Part shown: positions 54,485-63,664 of the stretch, one piece after another
Layout of the letters: each line of letters opens with the position of its first letter
Numbering within the stretch: position 1 is the stretch's first letter
DNA from: Bacteroidia bacterium
GTDB lineage: Bacteria; Bacteroidota; Bacteroidia; NS11-12g; UBA9320
Direction of reading: 5' to 3'
Assembly (NCBI GenBank): GCA_018402155.1
Contig: JAGYJG010000001.1
Span: 818,198-882,197 of the forward strand
DNA: 64,000 nt
Notes under the pieces: generated by a model
Databases searched by the model: none
The model's input: only the letters and a program-made list of their open reading frames with translations
Told to the model about the DNA's origin: nothing
Made by a program: the position numbers and the translations under genes

Positions 54485-56038
54485 TTATCCCAACTTACCA
54501 CAAATTGCTTTTACTACTCGTACCCCATCTAGTGCCGCACTTATAATACCCCCTGCATACCCTGCTCCTTCCCCACATGGATAAAGATTATTCAACTCTG
54601 TATGGTGCAAATCTGAGGTTCTAGGTATTCGAATTGGCGAACTTGTTCTACTCTCTGGTGCAGTAACCATCGCATTTTTATGGTCAAAACCTTTTAGTTT
54701 TTTCGTCATTTCGCGTAAACCTTCTCTCAAGCGATAGTTTATATCTTTGGGATAAAGTTCATTTAAATTAACACTTGTTACTCCAGGATGGTAACTGCTA
54801 GTGTTTAGCTTTAAACTTTTCTTTTCAGCCAAATAATCGGTAAGGTTTTGAGCGGGCACATGAAATTTTCCACCACCCATTGCATAAGCTTTTTGCTCTA
54901 TATGCTGCTGAAATGCAAGGCCTGCTAAAACCCCATGATCCTCAAAATCTTTCCATTCTTGCTTTCCTATTTCAGTTACCCAGCCGCTATTGGCGTATTC
55001 TCCGTTTCGCTTACTTGGACTCCACCCATTTACAACTACCTCTCCATTTGCTGTAGCAGCAGGTGCTATGATACCACCAGGACACATACAAAATGAAAAA
55101 ACACCTTTACCCTTTACCTGTGTTACCAAACTATAGGCAGCTGGAGGTAGAAGCTTAGCATTTTGCTCGGTATAGTATTGTATTTCATTGATTAAGCTTT
55201 GTGGATGCTCTATTCTAAAACCCATAGCAAATGGCTTGGCTTCTAGCTCTATTTTTTTATTGTAAAGTAGATGATATATGTCTCTTGCGCTGTGCCCAGT
55301 TGCTAACACCACCTCTTGACAAGATTCCCACTCACCATTTATTTCCAACTCCGTTACCCGGTCATTATTATATTTTAAATCTGTGAGTTTTGATTCAAAA
55401 CGCACCTCTCCACCTTTCTCTATAATGGTTTCTCTGAGTTTCTCTATAATTTGTGGTAGTTTATTCGTCCCTATATGAGGGTGTGCTTCGTAACGTATAT
55501 TTTCATCTGCACCGTGTAGCACAAAAAATTCTAAAATTTCTTGTATCTTTCCTCTTTTCAAAGAGCGCGTATACAATTTGCCGTCTGAAAATGTACCTGC
55601 GCCACCTTCTCCATAACAATAGTTAGATTCAGAATTTAAATTGCCCTCACGATTTAGTTTTGCTACATCTCTTCTACGTTGTTTTACAGCCTGACCTCTT
55701 TCAATCACTATAGGTTTTTTACCCTGCTGTAAACACTGTAGCGCTGCAAAAATACCAGCAGGTCCAAATCCTATGATATGAACATTTTGATTTTTTTTTA
55801 ATGGTAAAAATAATGGCATTTGAAGATCTTCGGGATAGTCGTTGCCTGATAGAATTTCGAGCTTGAGGTTATATTTTATATGCGATTTTCTTGCGTCAAG
55901 CGATTTTCTTAGCATCACTATAGCGTTTATTTTACTTTTAACTGGCCCAAGATGTGATTTTATCAGATCTTCCAGATTCCCTTTCTTTGTCTCGTACTCC
56001 ACTATTGGAATACTAATTTCTATGATATCTCTAGCCAC
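54485..56038 (-). CDS. FAD-dependent dehydrogenase (COG2509 type)
   Basis: About 517 residues. An N-terminal region of about 80 residues (VARDIIEISIPI, then ML-RKSLDARK) is typical of this family, followed by the FAD-binding NVHIIGFGPAGIFAALQCL Rossmann start, an ERGQAVKQRRRDVAKL segment and the C-terminal TSSPIRIPR and YPCGEGAGYAGGIISAALDG. The family is annotated as uncharacterised FAD-dependent dehydrogenases. I choose the GTG at 56038; GTG at 56062 is possible. A longer reading to 56221 would run into the divergent transketolase gene and is not credible. Confidence 0.85.
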   Translation of the reverse strand: MARDIIEISIPIVEYETKKGNLEDLIKSHLGPVKSKINAIVMLRKSLDARKSHIKYNLKLEILSGNDYPEDLQMPLFLPLKKNQNVHIIGFGPAGIFAALQCLQQGKKPIVIERGQAVKQRRRDVAKLNREGNLNSESNYCYGEGGAGTFSDGKLYTRSLKRGKIQEILEFFVLHGADENIRYEAHPHIGTNKLPQIIEKLRETIIEKGGEVRFESKLTDLKYNNDRVTELEINGEWESCQEVVLATGHSARDIYHLLYNKKIELEAKPFAMGFRIEHPQSLINEIQYYTEQNAKLLPPAAYSLVTQVKGKGVFSFCMCPGGIIAPAATANGEVVVNGWSPSKRNGEYANSGWVTEIGKQEWKDFEDHGVLAGLAFQQHIEQKAYAMGGGKFHVPAQNLTDYLAEKKSLKLNTSSYHPGVTSVNLNELYPKDINYRLREGLREMTKKLKGFDHKNAMVTAPESRTSSPIRIPRTSDLHHTELNNLYPCGEGAGYAGGIISAALDGVRVVKAICGKLG

Positions 56039-56108
56039 TATACTTTTCCAAGAAGTTTCCACAAATATTTTATAAAAGTTTAATATATCGCACCTTTGTT
56101 TATAACAA

Positions 56109-56957
56109 ATGACAAGATCGACTTCAGAATTAAATGAATACGTGGCACAAACGCGTAGAGATATAGTACGAATGGTACACGGAGTGCAATCTGGACACCC
56201 TGGAGGTTCGTTAGGTTGCACAGAATTTTTAACTGTATTGTACCAGAACGTTCTGCGTCACAACCCTGCAAAGTTTACAATGGAGGGCCAAAATGAAGAT
56301 GTTTTTATATTGTCTAATGGACATATATCACCTGTTTATTATAGCGCTTTGGCTCACAGTGGATACTTTCCAAAGTCTGAATTGGCTACTTTCAGAAAAT
56401 TAAATACAAGACTTCAAGGGCACCCTACTACTCACGAAGGTTTACCAGGTGTACGTATAGCTTCTGGTTCTTTGGGGCAAGGTTTATCTGTAGCTTGTGG
56501 AATAGCGCAAGCAAAAAAACTTAATAAAGACGAGAAGTTAGTTTACGTACTAATGGGAGATGGAGAATTGCAAGAGGGACAAATTTGGGAAGCAGTAATG
56601 TATGCCTCTCACAACAAAATTGACAATATAATTGCCACAGTAGACGTTAATGGTCGGCAAATAGATGGAGATACCAAGGACATAATGGGTTTTACAGATC
56701 TTCGGTCAAAATTTGAGGCATTCAATTGGAATGTAATTACAATGGAGGGTAATAGCCTAGATGACGTGCAAGATACCTTAAGTAAAGCAGCAGTGCTAAG
56801 TGGTAATGATAAGCCGATTTGTATACTGATGAATACAGAAATGGGTAATGGAGTTGATTTTATGATGGGAAGTCACGAGTGGCATGGTATAGCACCAAAC
56901 GATGAGCAACTTGAAGCTGCTTTAGCTCAAAATCCTTCTACCATTGGTGATTATTAA
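56109..56957 (+). CDS. transketolase, N-terminal (TPP-binding) subunit
   Basis: A 282-residue half of a split transketolase, carrying the thiamine-diphosphate domain: GHPGGSLGCTEFL (about 22-34), the GSLGQGLSVACG segment and the TPP/metal motif GDGELQEGQIWEAVM (about 148-162). Its partner, the pyrimidine-binding half, is at 58384, separated by a vWA gene. Together they act in the non-oxidative pentose phosphate pathway. A CACCTTTG element (one mismatch to TAnnTTTG) lies 10 bases before the ATG. Confidence 0.93.
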   Translation: MTRSTSELNEYVAQTRRDIVRMVHGVQSGHPGGSLGCTEFLTVLYQNVLRHNPAKFTMEGQNEDVFILSNGHISPVYYSALAHSGYFPKSELATFRKLNTRLQGHPTTHEGLPGVRIASGSLGQGLSVACGIAQAKKLNKDEKLVYVLMGDGELQEGQIWEAVMYASHNKIDNIIATVDVNGRQIDGDTKDIMGFTDLRSKFEAFNWNVITMEGNSLDDVQDTLSKAAVLSGNDKPICILMNTEMGNGVDFMMGSHEWHGIAPNDEQLEAALAQNPSTIGDY

Positions 56958-56982
56958 AGCAAAGGCAGCACGATTTTTGACC

Positions 56983-56990
56983 TACCTTTG
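56983..56990 (+). promoter_or_regulatory. -7 element of the vWA gene
   Basis: TACCTTTG, a perfect TAnnTTTG match, 8 bases before the ATG of the vWA gene. It suggests the gene can be transcribed independently of the upstream transketolase half. Confidence 0.45.
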
Positions 56991-56998
56991 GCCAAAAT

Positions 56999-58360
56999 AT
57001 GGCAAAATTTAATAAAATATGGGCATTTTTACTGCTATTTATAGCAGTAAATACCTATGCTCAGCAGCCAAAAACGCGCATTCTCTTTGTGTTGGATGCT
57101 AGTGGTAGTATGTATGCCAAAATGGGCAAAGACAATAGAATAACCGTAGCAAAAAGACTACTCACACGTATGGTAGATAGCTTGCAATATACCGGTGAAC
57201 TAGAGTTGGCGCTTAGGGTATACGGCCACCAATCTCAAAAGACAGAACGAAACTGTAAGGACACAAAACTAGAGGTTCCTTTTAGTAGAAATAACCATCA
57301 AGCTATAAAAGATAATATTCGTGATTTGAGGCCCAAAGGTACTACCCTCATTGCTTACTCACTGCAAGAGGCGGCGTATGATTTTCCAAAAGCAACAGGA
57401 GTTCGAAATATTATAATACTTATAACAGATGGTATAGAAGAGTGTGATGGAGATCCTTGCGCCGTATCTCTAGCCCTACAAAAGCAAGGTGTTGTCTTAC
57501 GCCCTTTTGTTATTGGATTGGGGCTTAGTGCCGATTTTAAAACACAGTTTGAGTGTGTAGGAAGGTATTTTGAAGCAGAAACAGAACAAGACTTTAGCGA
57601 AGTACTCAATGTGGTGATAAGCCAAGCTATAAACAATACAAGTGCTCAAATAAACCTACTAGATAGCTATGGAAAACCCACAGAGACAGATGTAAATATG
57701 ACATTCACTGATGCTGCTACAGGTAGAGTGTTACACAACTATATGCACACACTAAACTATCGCGGAAATCCTGACACAATGTATCTAGATCCCAGTTTTA
57801 AATATAATCTAACAGTGCACACTATTCCTCGCCTAATAAAAAATAATATAGAACTACTAGCTGGCAAGCATAATACTGTAGCGTTAGACGCTCCACAAGG
57901 GTATCTTAATTTACAAATTGATGGGGTAACTAATTATGATTTTTTGCAAGCGTTGGTTATCGACAAAAAAACAGGAGATATTATAAACGTACAAAATTTT
58001 AACGATAAGCAGAAGTATTTAGTAGGAGACTATAAAATGGAAATCCTCACCTTACCACGCATAACCCAAGAAAATGTAAGTGTAGTACAAGATAAAACAA
58101 CCACCGTACAAGTACAGCAACCTGGAAAACTAAACATTGTGACTCGAGGAAATTATCAGATGGGTGTTTACCGCGTGCACAAGGGAATAACTGAGCTAGT
58201 AAAAATGCTAAACTTGGGACTGCAACAAAATATAACAGTGCTACAGCCCGGCGATTATCAACTGATATATCGTCAATCTGGTATTAAAGAAACATTGAGT
58301 ACTAAAACTATTCCTTTCACCATAAAATCGGGTGAAATGAAACATATTAACTTGAGATAA
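56999..58360 (+). CDS. exported von Willebrand factor A domain protein between the transketolase halves
   Basis: A 453-residue protein with a signal peptide ([14 protein letters not shown], cleavage near 21). The vWA domain (about 26-215) has a full MIDAS: D33-A-S35-G-S37, the threonine in [13 protein letters not shown] and the aspartate in [14 protein letters not shown]. Cysteines in [15 protein letters not shown] and FECVG may form disulfides. Beyond 215 are beta-rich regions without recognised family. A surface or periplasmic protein-binding role is likely. Its insertion between two halves of a cytoplasmic enzyme is odd. Confidence 0.83.
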   Translation: MAKFNKIWAFLLLFIAVNTYAQQPKTRILFVLDASGSMYAKMGKDNRITVAKRLLTRMVDSLQYTGELELALRVYGHQSQKTERNCKDTKLEVPFSRNNHQAIKDNIRDLRPKGTTLIAYSLQEAAYDFPKATGVRNIIILITDGIEECDGDPCAVSLALQKQGVVLRPFVIGLGLSADFKTQFECVGRYFEAETEQDFSEVLNVVISQAINNTSAQINLLDSYGKPTETDVNMTFTDAATGRVLHNYMHTLNYRGNPDTMYLDPSFKYNLTVHTIPRLIKNNIELLAGKHNTVALDAPQGYLNLQIDGVTNYDFLQALVIDKKTGDIINVQNFNDKQKYLVGDYKMEILTLPRITQENVSVVQDKTTTVQVQQPGKLNIVTRGNYQMGVYRVHKGITELVKMLNLGLQQNITVLQPGDYQLIYRQSGIKETLSTKTIPFTIKSGEMKHINLR

Positions 58361-58383
58361 ATCAAAAACGAAACAACACCAAA

Positions 58384-59316
58384 ATGGAAAAAAAAGATAC
58401 CCGATCAGGATTTGGAGACGGCCTTTACGAGCTAGGGCTCAAAAACGAAAATGTAGTTGGTCTATGTGCCGATCTCACAGGCTCACTCAAAATGAATAAA
58501 TTTGAGAATGAATTTCCAAAAAGATTTTTTCAAATGGGAATAGCAGAAGCCAACATGATAAGCATGGCGGCTGGACTAGCCACAGCGGGAAAAATTCCTT
58601 TTACAGGTACATTTGCTAATTTTTCTACTGGTAGAGTCTATGATCAAATTCGTCAATCTATAGCTTACAGCGATAAAAATGTCAAGATTTGTGCTTCGCA
58701 CGCCGGCCTTACCTTGGGAGAAGATGGTGCTACGCACCAAATACTTGAGGACATTGGTCTGATGAAAATGCTGCCAGGTATGACAGTTATAAATCCTTGC
58801 GACTATAACCAGACCAAAGCGGCTACCTTGGCTATAGCCGACCACCAAGGCCCAGTTTACTTGCGCTTTGGCAGGCCAAAGTGGCCCGTTTTTACTGAAG
58901 AAAATACATTTGAAATTGGGAAAGCACTTCACTTACGTCAAGGTTCTGATGTTACTATTTTTGCTACAGGTCATTTGGTATGGAACTCGCTAGAAGCTGC
59001 AAAAGCATTGGCCGAAGAAGGGATATCTGCTGAAGTAATAAATATACACACCATAAAACCACTAGACAACAAAGCAATACTAGATGCTGCTGCCAAAACG
59101 CAATGTGTGGTGACCGCAGAAGAGCATCAGATGAATGGTGGATTGGGCGATAGTATTTGTCAGCTTTTGTCGAGATACAATCCACTTCCTGTTGAAATGG
59201 TGGCAGTAGATGATAGTTTTGGTGAAAGTGGAACTCCTGAAGAATTGTTAGAAAAATACGGCTTGGGCATAAAAGATGTAATAGCCGCAGCGAAGCGTGC
59301 AATTTCGAGAAAATAA
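58384..59316 (+). CDS. transketolase, C-terminal (pyrimidine-binding) subunit
   Basis: A 310-residue partner of the half at 56109. It has the pyrimidine-domain block [19 protein letters not shown] with the catalytic glutamate (E57 in GIAEAN) that activates TPP, and the C-terminal transketolase domain with [14 protein letters not shown]. It starts 23 bases after the vWA gene and shows no own promoter element, so it is probably co-transcribed with vWA or from the upstream half. Confidence 0.93.
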   Translation: MEKKDTRSGFGDGLYELGLKNENVVGLCADLTGSLKMNKFENEFPKRFFQMGIAEANMISMAAGLATAGKIPFTGTFANFSTGRVYDQIRQSIAYSDKNVKICASHAGLTLGEDGATHQILEDIGLMKMLPGMTVINPCDYNQTKAATLAIADHQGPVYLRFGRPKWPVFTEENTFEIGKALHLRQGSDVTIFATGHLVWNSLEAAKALAEEGISAEVINIHTIKPLDNKAILDAAAKTQCVVTAEEHQMNGGLGDSICQLLSRYNPLPVEMVAVDDSFGESGTPEELLEKYGLGIKDVIAAAKRAISRK

Positions 59317-59322
59317 ACTAGT

Positions 59323-60168
59323 GTGAAATTCCTATTTGTTTATAATAAAAAAGCAGGTAAAAAATTTGAAGACGCTCTAATAGAACAGATTTCAGTTTTG
59401 ATGCCTCAATCCATAGATTTTTTGTTCGTAGACATACAAGACTTTAATACCTACGACACTACAAGTTTTGACAACTTAATAGCCATAGGTGGAGATGGCA
59501 CCGTAAATACCGTGGCACAGAGAGCCCACATTGAAGCCAAGACACTTGGAGTTATACCCAAAGGATCAGGCGATGGTCTAGCTCGTTTTTTAGGTATTTC
59601 TAGGAATACAAATGCCGCCATCGATACTTTGCTTCATGGAAAGAGCATAGCCATAGATACAGCACATATTGATGGTCTGTTTTTTGTTAATGTAGCGGGT
59701 GCAGGATTTGAAGCAGAAGTAGCACACAAATTTGGCGCAGAAGGTGTGCGTGGTCTCATGGGGTACGCTAAAGTAATAATTGAATCATTTGGAGGTAGAG
59801 AAGAGCAAAAAGTAACGATTACCCTTGATGGTAAAAAGAAAACAATGCCTTTTTTTAGTTTGAGCATAGCCAACGGCGCACAATGGGGAAATAATTTTGA
59901 GATAGCTAGCGCAGCAAACATTCAAGACGGACTTCTAGATATAGCCATTATGCGAAAACCTAAATGGCATGAAATACTCGGTCTTATAACTTTTTTGCGA
60001 AGCAAGAAACAAGAAAATAATCGACTGTTCACATACTATAAAGCAGAAGAAATAGATATAAAAAAAAGTGGTAAACATTGGCATGTAGACGGAGAGCCTG
60101 TAATTCTGAAACGAAAAAAGCGTGTAAAAGTTAAACCAAAGAGCCTGAAAACAATTGTACCTCAATGA
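59323..60168 (+). CDS. diacylglycerol kinase-family lipid kinase
   Basis: A 281-residue YegS/BmrU-type lipid kinase. The nucleotide loop IAIGGDGTVNTV has GGDGT at 56-60, followed by PKGSGDGLARFLGIS and FVNVAGAGFEAEVAHKFG. The C-terminus HWHVDGEPVILKRKK is typical. It phosphorylates diacylglycerol or a related lipid at the inner membrane. The start is GTG, 6 bases after the transketolase stop; its own stop overlaps the next ATG (ATGA). Confidence 0.9.
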   Translation: MKFLFVYNKKAGKKFEDALIEQISVLMPQSIDFLFVDIQDFNTYDTTSFDNLIAIGGDGTVNTVAQRAHIEAKTLGVIPKGSGDGLARFLGISRNTNAAIDTLLHGKSIAIDTAHIDGLFFVNVAGAGFEAEVAHKFGAEGVRGLMGYAKVIIESFGGREEQKVTITLDGKKKTMPFFSLSIANGAQWGNNFEIASAANIQDGLLDIAIMRKPKWHEILGLITFLRSKKQENNRLFTYYKAEEIDIKKSGKHWHVDGEPVILKRKKRVKVKPKSLKTIVPQ

Positions 60169-60536
60169 CGAAGAAAAAAATGCAAAAGCTTGACCTTTCC
60201 AACTTTTTTGTATCGCAAAAAGAAGACGAGGGTTTTAAAGTATTGACAGAAAGCGACAATGAACCGGCAGAAGAAAAGCTCAATTTGTCAACCAATGCAC
60301 AAAAACTTACTGTGCGCAAAGAAAAAAAAGGACGAGGAGGTAAAACTGTAACTGTGGTAGAAGGGTATCAAGGAAATCCCCAAACTCTAGAATTACTTTG
60401 CAAAAAAGTAAAACAACAATGCGGAGTTGGTGGCGCTGTAGACAAAAAAACGTTTATCATCCAAGGAGATAAAGCCGACCTAGTAGTCAGCATATTGATA
60501 AAAGAAGGATACCGCGCAAAAAAGACAACCATGTAA
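60165..60536 (+). CDS. SUI1/eIF1-like translation factor (YciH type)
   Basis: A 123-residue protein. The SUI1 domain spans about 43-120: KLTVRKEKKGRGGKTVTVVEG, then LCKKVKQQCGVGGAVDKKTFIIQGD. An N-terminal extension of about 40 acidic residues precedes it. Bacterial YciH affects initiation fidelity. The 4-base ATGA overlap with the lipid kinase gene indicates translational coupling. A terminator hairpin follows at 60571. Confidence 0.93.
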   Translation: MTKKKMQKLDLSNFFVSQKEDEGFKVLTESDNEPAEEKLNLSTNAQKLTVRKEKKGRGGKTVTVVEGYQGNPQTLELLCKKVKQQCGVGGAVDKKTFIIQGDKADLVVSILIKEGYRAKKTTM

Positions 60537-60570
60537 TTTGGTGTGGAAAAGTCTACATTTTGGGCCTACA

Positions 60571-60593
60571 CTTAGTGTATTTTTGACACTAAG
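60571..60593 (+). terminator. terminator of the transketolase-SUI1 gene cluster
   Basis: Perfect 8-bp stem CTTAGTGT/ACACTAAG with a 7-base loop, followed by GATTTTG. It lies 34 bases after the SUI1 stop. Confidence 0.6.
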
Positions 60594-60738
60594 GATTTTG
60601 TAACCGATTAAATTACAAATAATTAACAACTTATAGTATTTTCTACTACTAGCCTACATGTTATTTATTTTGAATCAAAATATTAATTAAATAGGTTAAA
60701 ATGAACAAGTTAGATGCAATAATGGCGACCCGTAAACG

Positions 60739-60746
60739 TACCTTTG
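60739..60746 (+). promoter_or_regulatory. -7 element of pckA
   Basis: TACCTTTG, a perfect TAnnTTTG match, 15 bases before the ATG at 60762. An in-frame TTG at 60744 overlaps it and is rejected as start. Confidence 0.45.
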
Positions 60747-60761
60747 TATCATTGTATAAAA

Positions 60762-62357
60762 ATGAAGTCACATCCAATAACTGACCTGGTTTTTGATATA
60801 GCCTCAAAAATCAACAAAAATCTCACTTTAGACCAGCTTTTGGAATCTGCGGTGTCCCGTGGTGAAGGTACTATAACAAGTACAGGAGCACTAGCTGGTG
60901 ATACGGGTAAATTTACTGGTAGATCTCCTAAAGATAAATTTTCTGTGTATGATGATACGACCAAAGATGAAGTGTGGTGGGGAAATGTAAACCAAAAGTT
61001 TGATGCAGTTAAGTTTGATGATTTACTTGAAAGAGTAATCAAGCACTATAAGGGGAAAGAAATATTTGTTCGAGATGCTTATGCCTGCGCAGATTCAATG
61101 TACAGAATAAGTGTACGGGTAGTCAATGAGACAGCCTACCAAAATTTATTTGTTCACCACATGTTTATTCGTCCAGACACGACAGAAATTGATGAAATAG
61201 ATCCAGATTGGGTAATACTAGCTGCACCAAGTTTTTTAGCTATACCTGAACGCGATGGTACACGTCAAGAGAATTTCTCAATTATCAATTTTACAAAGAA
61301 AATATATCTCATAGGAGGCAGTGGATATACTGGTGAAATCAAGAAAGGTATTTTTACTGTACTTAATTTTTCACTACCGGTAGAGCACAATGTACTCAGT
61401 ATGCACTGCTCAGCCAACATAGGAAAAGATGGAGATTCGGCTGTATTTTTTGGTTTGTCTGGCACGGGTAAAACAACACTTTCAGCAGATCCAAATCGTA
61501 AACTGATTGGAGATGACGAGCACGGGTGGAGCGACCATGGCATTTTCAATTTTGAAGGAGGATGCTATGCCAAGACAATTAATCTAACTGAAGAAAACGA
61601 ACCTACTATTTGGAAAGCAATAACCCGAGGTGCGTTGGTAGAGAACGTACGATTTTTTCCCGGTTCTAATGTGGTAAATTATGATGATGTGAGCGTAACA
61701 CAAAATACGCGTTGCGCCTATCCTATTAGCAATATAGATAACATAGCTATTCCTAGCGTTGGTCCACAACCCAAAAATATATTTTTCTTAACTGCTGACG
61801 CTTTTGGTGTGCTCCCTCCTATTTCTATACTTACACCTGGCCAAGCGGGCTATCACTTTATAAGTGGATATACCGCCAAGGTAGCAGGTACAGAAGAAGG
61901 TGTTAACGAGCCGCAAGCTACTTTCTCCGCCTGTTTCGGGGCAGCATTCATTCCGCTACATCCCGGCAGATATGCCGATATGCTTGCTAAAAAAATGACA
62001 GCAAATAATGTGAAAGTATGGCTGATAAATACCGGTTGGAGCGGCGGGGAATACGGCACCGGAAGCCGTATAAAATTAAACTATACAAGAGCCATGCTTG
62101 ATGCAGTACTAGAAGGGAAACTAGATGACGTAACCTTTGAAAACCACCCCGTATTTGGTGTAGCAATGCCAACCGAAGTTCCTGGAGTACCAACAAAATT
62201 ACTAAACCCAAGGAATACATGGGTAGATAAAACAGCCTACGACCAGAAAGCAAATCACTTAGCAGGACTTTTTAATAAGAATTTTGAGGAATTTGCAGAT
62301 GGAGTGCGTCAAGATATACTTGATGCTGCTCCAAAAGCGAGTGTCTCAATTAGTTAA
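60762..62357 (+). CDS. pckA: phosphoenolpyruvate carboxykinase (ATP)
   Basis: A 531-residue gluconeogenic enzyme converting oxaloacetate and ATP to phosphoenolpyruvate, ADP and CO2. The P-loop GLSGTGKTTLS is at 231-241, preceded by MHCSANIG and followed by LIGDDEHGW (kinase 2/metal site). The oxaloacetate-binding GRSPKDK is at 53-59. Length and motifs fit the ATP-dependent class. Single gene with own promoter and a strong hairpin downstream. Confidence 0.96.
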   Translation: MKSHPITDLVFDIASKINKNLTLDQLLESAVSRGEGTITSTGALAGDTGKFTGRSPKDKFSVYDDTTKDEVWWGNVNQKFDAVKFDDLLERVIKHYKGKEIFVRDAYACADSMYRISVRVVNETAYQNLFVHHMFIRPDTTEIDEIDPDWVILAAPSFLAIPERDGTRQENFSIINFTKKIYLIGGSGYTGEIKKGIFTVLNFSLPVEHNVLSMHCSANIGKDGDSAVFFGLSGTGKTTLSADPNRKLIGDDEHGWSDHGIFNFEGGCYAKTINLTEENEPTIWKAITRGALVENVRFFPGSNVVNYDDVSVTQNTRCAYPISNIDNIAIPSVGPQPKNIFFLTADAFGVLPPISILTPGQAGYHFISGYTAKVAGTEEGVNEPQATFSACFGAAFIPLHPGRYADMLAKKMTANNVKVWLINTGWSGGEYGTGSRIKLNYTRAMLDAVLEGKLDDVTFENHPVFGVAMPTEVPGVPTKLLNPRNTWVDKTAYDQKANHLAGLFNKNFEEFADGVRQDILDAAPKASVSIS

Positions 62358-62370
62358 TTTCATTTTTTTT

Positions 62371-62407
62371 CCTAAAACCCTCAGACGAATGTTTGGGGGT
62401 TTATAGG
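62371..62407 (+). terminator. long hairpin after pckA
   Basis: CCTA and AAACCCTCAGAC pair with GTTTGGGGGTTT and TAGG with one bulged A and two G-U pairs; loop GAAT. It stands 13 bases after the pckA stop. No U-run follows, so it may instead protect the mRNA 3' end. Confidence 0.6.
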
Positions 62408-62549
62408 TGAAACTTCATATGAGGGCTACTGGAGGATTAAAATTATTATTTTTCGAGTTCATTTGAATAATCTGCTTTTTTGCTACTATCTATGTACCGT
62501 TGTAAAGCTATTTTAAAATCAATTACTAAAATAAACGTACCGGAAAGCC

Positions 62550-63590
62550 ATGTTAGCATACGCAGAAACTGAGATAAATGATGTTGTTCTTCACTTTGTG
62601 GGTAATCCATTCAATGAGGAGTTACTTACATTAGGAAATACAAAATTACAGTTTGACAAAAAAATAGAGGAGCATTTGCTCACTTACTTTTTATCCTCGT
62701 TTAAGGGCAATGAATTTTATCGCTTTCATCACGAGTCAAACATCAAACTAAATGAGTTGTATGCCTATTCCCAAGCTATTTTTGAAGACCCAGAGAATAT
62801 GGTAGCTCACTCTAAAAGTATGGCGAAACACTTGTACGAGCATAGCAATCATCCTAAAATAAAAGGTGGCGAGTTTTATGTAGCTTTAATAAAAAACGTG
62901 TTACTTGAAGGTGAAGCGGTAGACGCTATTGGGCTCTTTAAGTCTGAGGTGAAAGATACATTCTTGGATATAAAGTCAACAGATGGTGTATTTATACTCG
63001 ATAGTAAAGAAGGTATTCTCATCAAAAATCTGGATAAAGGAGCTATTATTTTTAACACAGAATCTGAAGATGGCTATGTGCTTAGTGTTATTGACAATAC
63101 CAACAAAGGGAGTGATGCAAAATTTTGGTTTGATCATTTTTTACACGTAAAACAGCGCGAAGATGCTTACTATCAAACCGAAACAGTGATGAAAATAGCG
63201 AAGGATTTTATCACCAAAGAGCTGCCAAAGGAATTTTCCACAAACAAAGCAGACCAAGCAGATATGCTGAATAAATCTGCCCTATACTTCAAAGAACAGG
63301 AAGATTTTGATCTATCCGAGTTTGCCAATGTAGTCATAAAGCAACCTGACATTGTAGACAGTTTTCAAGAATTTACTACATCATATCAACGGGAGCGAGC
63401 GGTAAGTATCCCTGAAAACTTTCAGCTAAACGAAACAGCAGTAAACAAGAAAAAGGGAGTTTTTAAAAGTGTCATCAAGCTAGACAAAAATTTTTCAGTT
63501 TATGTTCATGGCGATCGAAACAAAATCGAACGTGGTGAGGATAAGGATGGGAGAAAGTTTTACACTTTATGGTACGACGAAGAGAAATAA
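62550..63590 (+). CDS. nucleoid-associated protein (NdpA/YejK family)
   Basis: A 346-residue member of the 37-kDa nucleoid-associated protein family (PF04245 type). The N-terminal LAYAETEINDVVLHFVGNPFNEE and the middle GGEFYVALIKNVLLEGEAVDAIGLFKSE and KGAIIF patterns fit; the C-terminus ends in GERKFYTLWYDEE-like sequence after a basic stretch. Family members bind DNA or nucleoid; the precise role is unknown. It converges with uvrA. Confidence 0.82.
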   Translation: MLAYAETEINDVVLHFVGNPFNEELLTLGNTKLQFDKKIEEHLLTYFLSSFKGNEFYRFHHESNIKLNELYAYSQAIFEDPENMVAHSKSMAKHLYEHSNHPKIKGGEFYVALIKNVLLEGEAVDAIGLFKSEVKDTFLDIKSTDGVFILDSKEGILIKNLDKGAIIFNTESEDGYVLSVIDNTNKGSDAKFWFDHFLHVKQREDAYYQTETVMKIAKDFITKELPKEFSTNKADQADMLNKSALYFKEQEDFDLSEFANVVIKQPDIVDSFQEFTTSYQRERAVSIPENFQLNETAVNKKKGVFKSVIKLDKNFSVYVHGDRNKIERGEDKDGRKFYTLWYDEEK

Positions 63591-63664
63591 TTTCTTAGTC
63601 TTTTATTGGTTCGCACCTGTGACAAAATTTGGGCTGTTATGAAATTTGTCGTCTACTATACCGG

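Noticed and set aside
56039-56221. N-terminal extension of the FAD dehydrogenase up to 56221
   Set aside because: It would overlap the start of the divergent transketolase gene, and its sequence is cysteine-rich noise unlike the family N-terminus.
60702-60785. A 27-residue open frame upstream of pckA that could be a leader peptide
   Set aside because: The pckA -7 element lies inside it and there is no attenuator-like hairpin or codon bias; it is probably chance.
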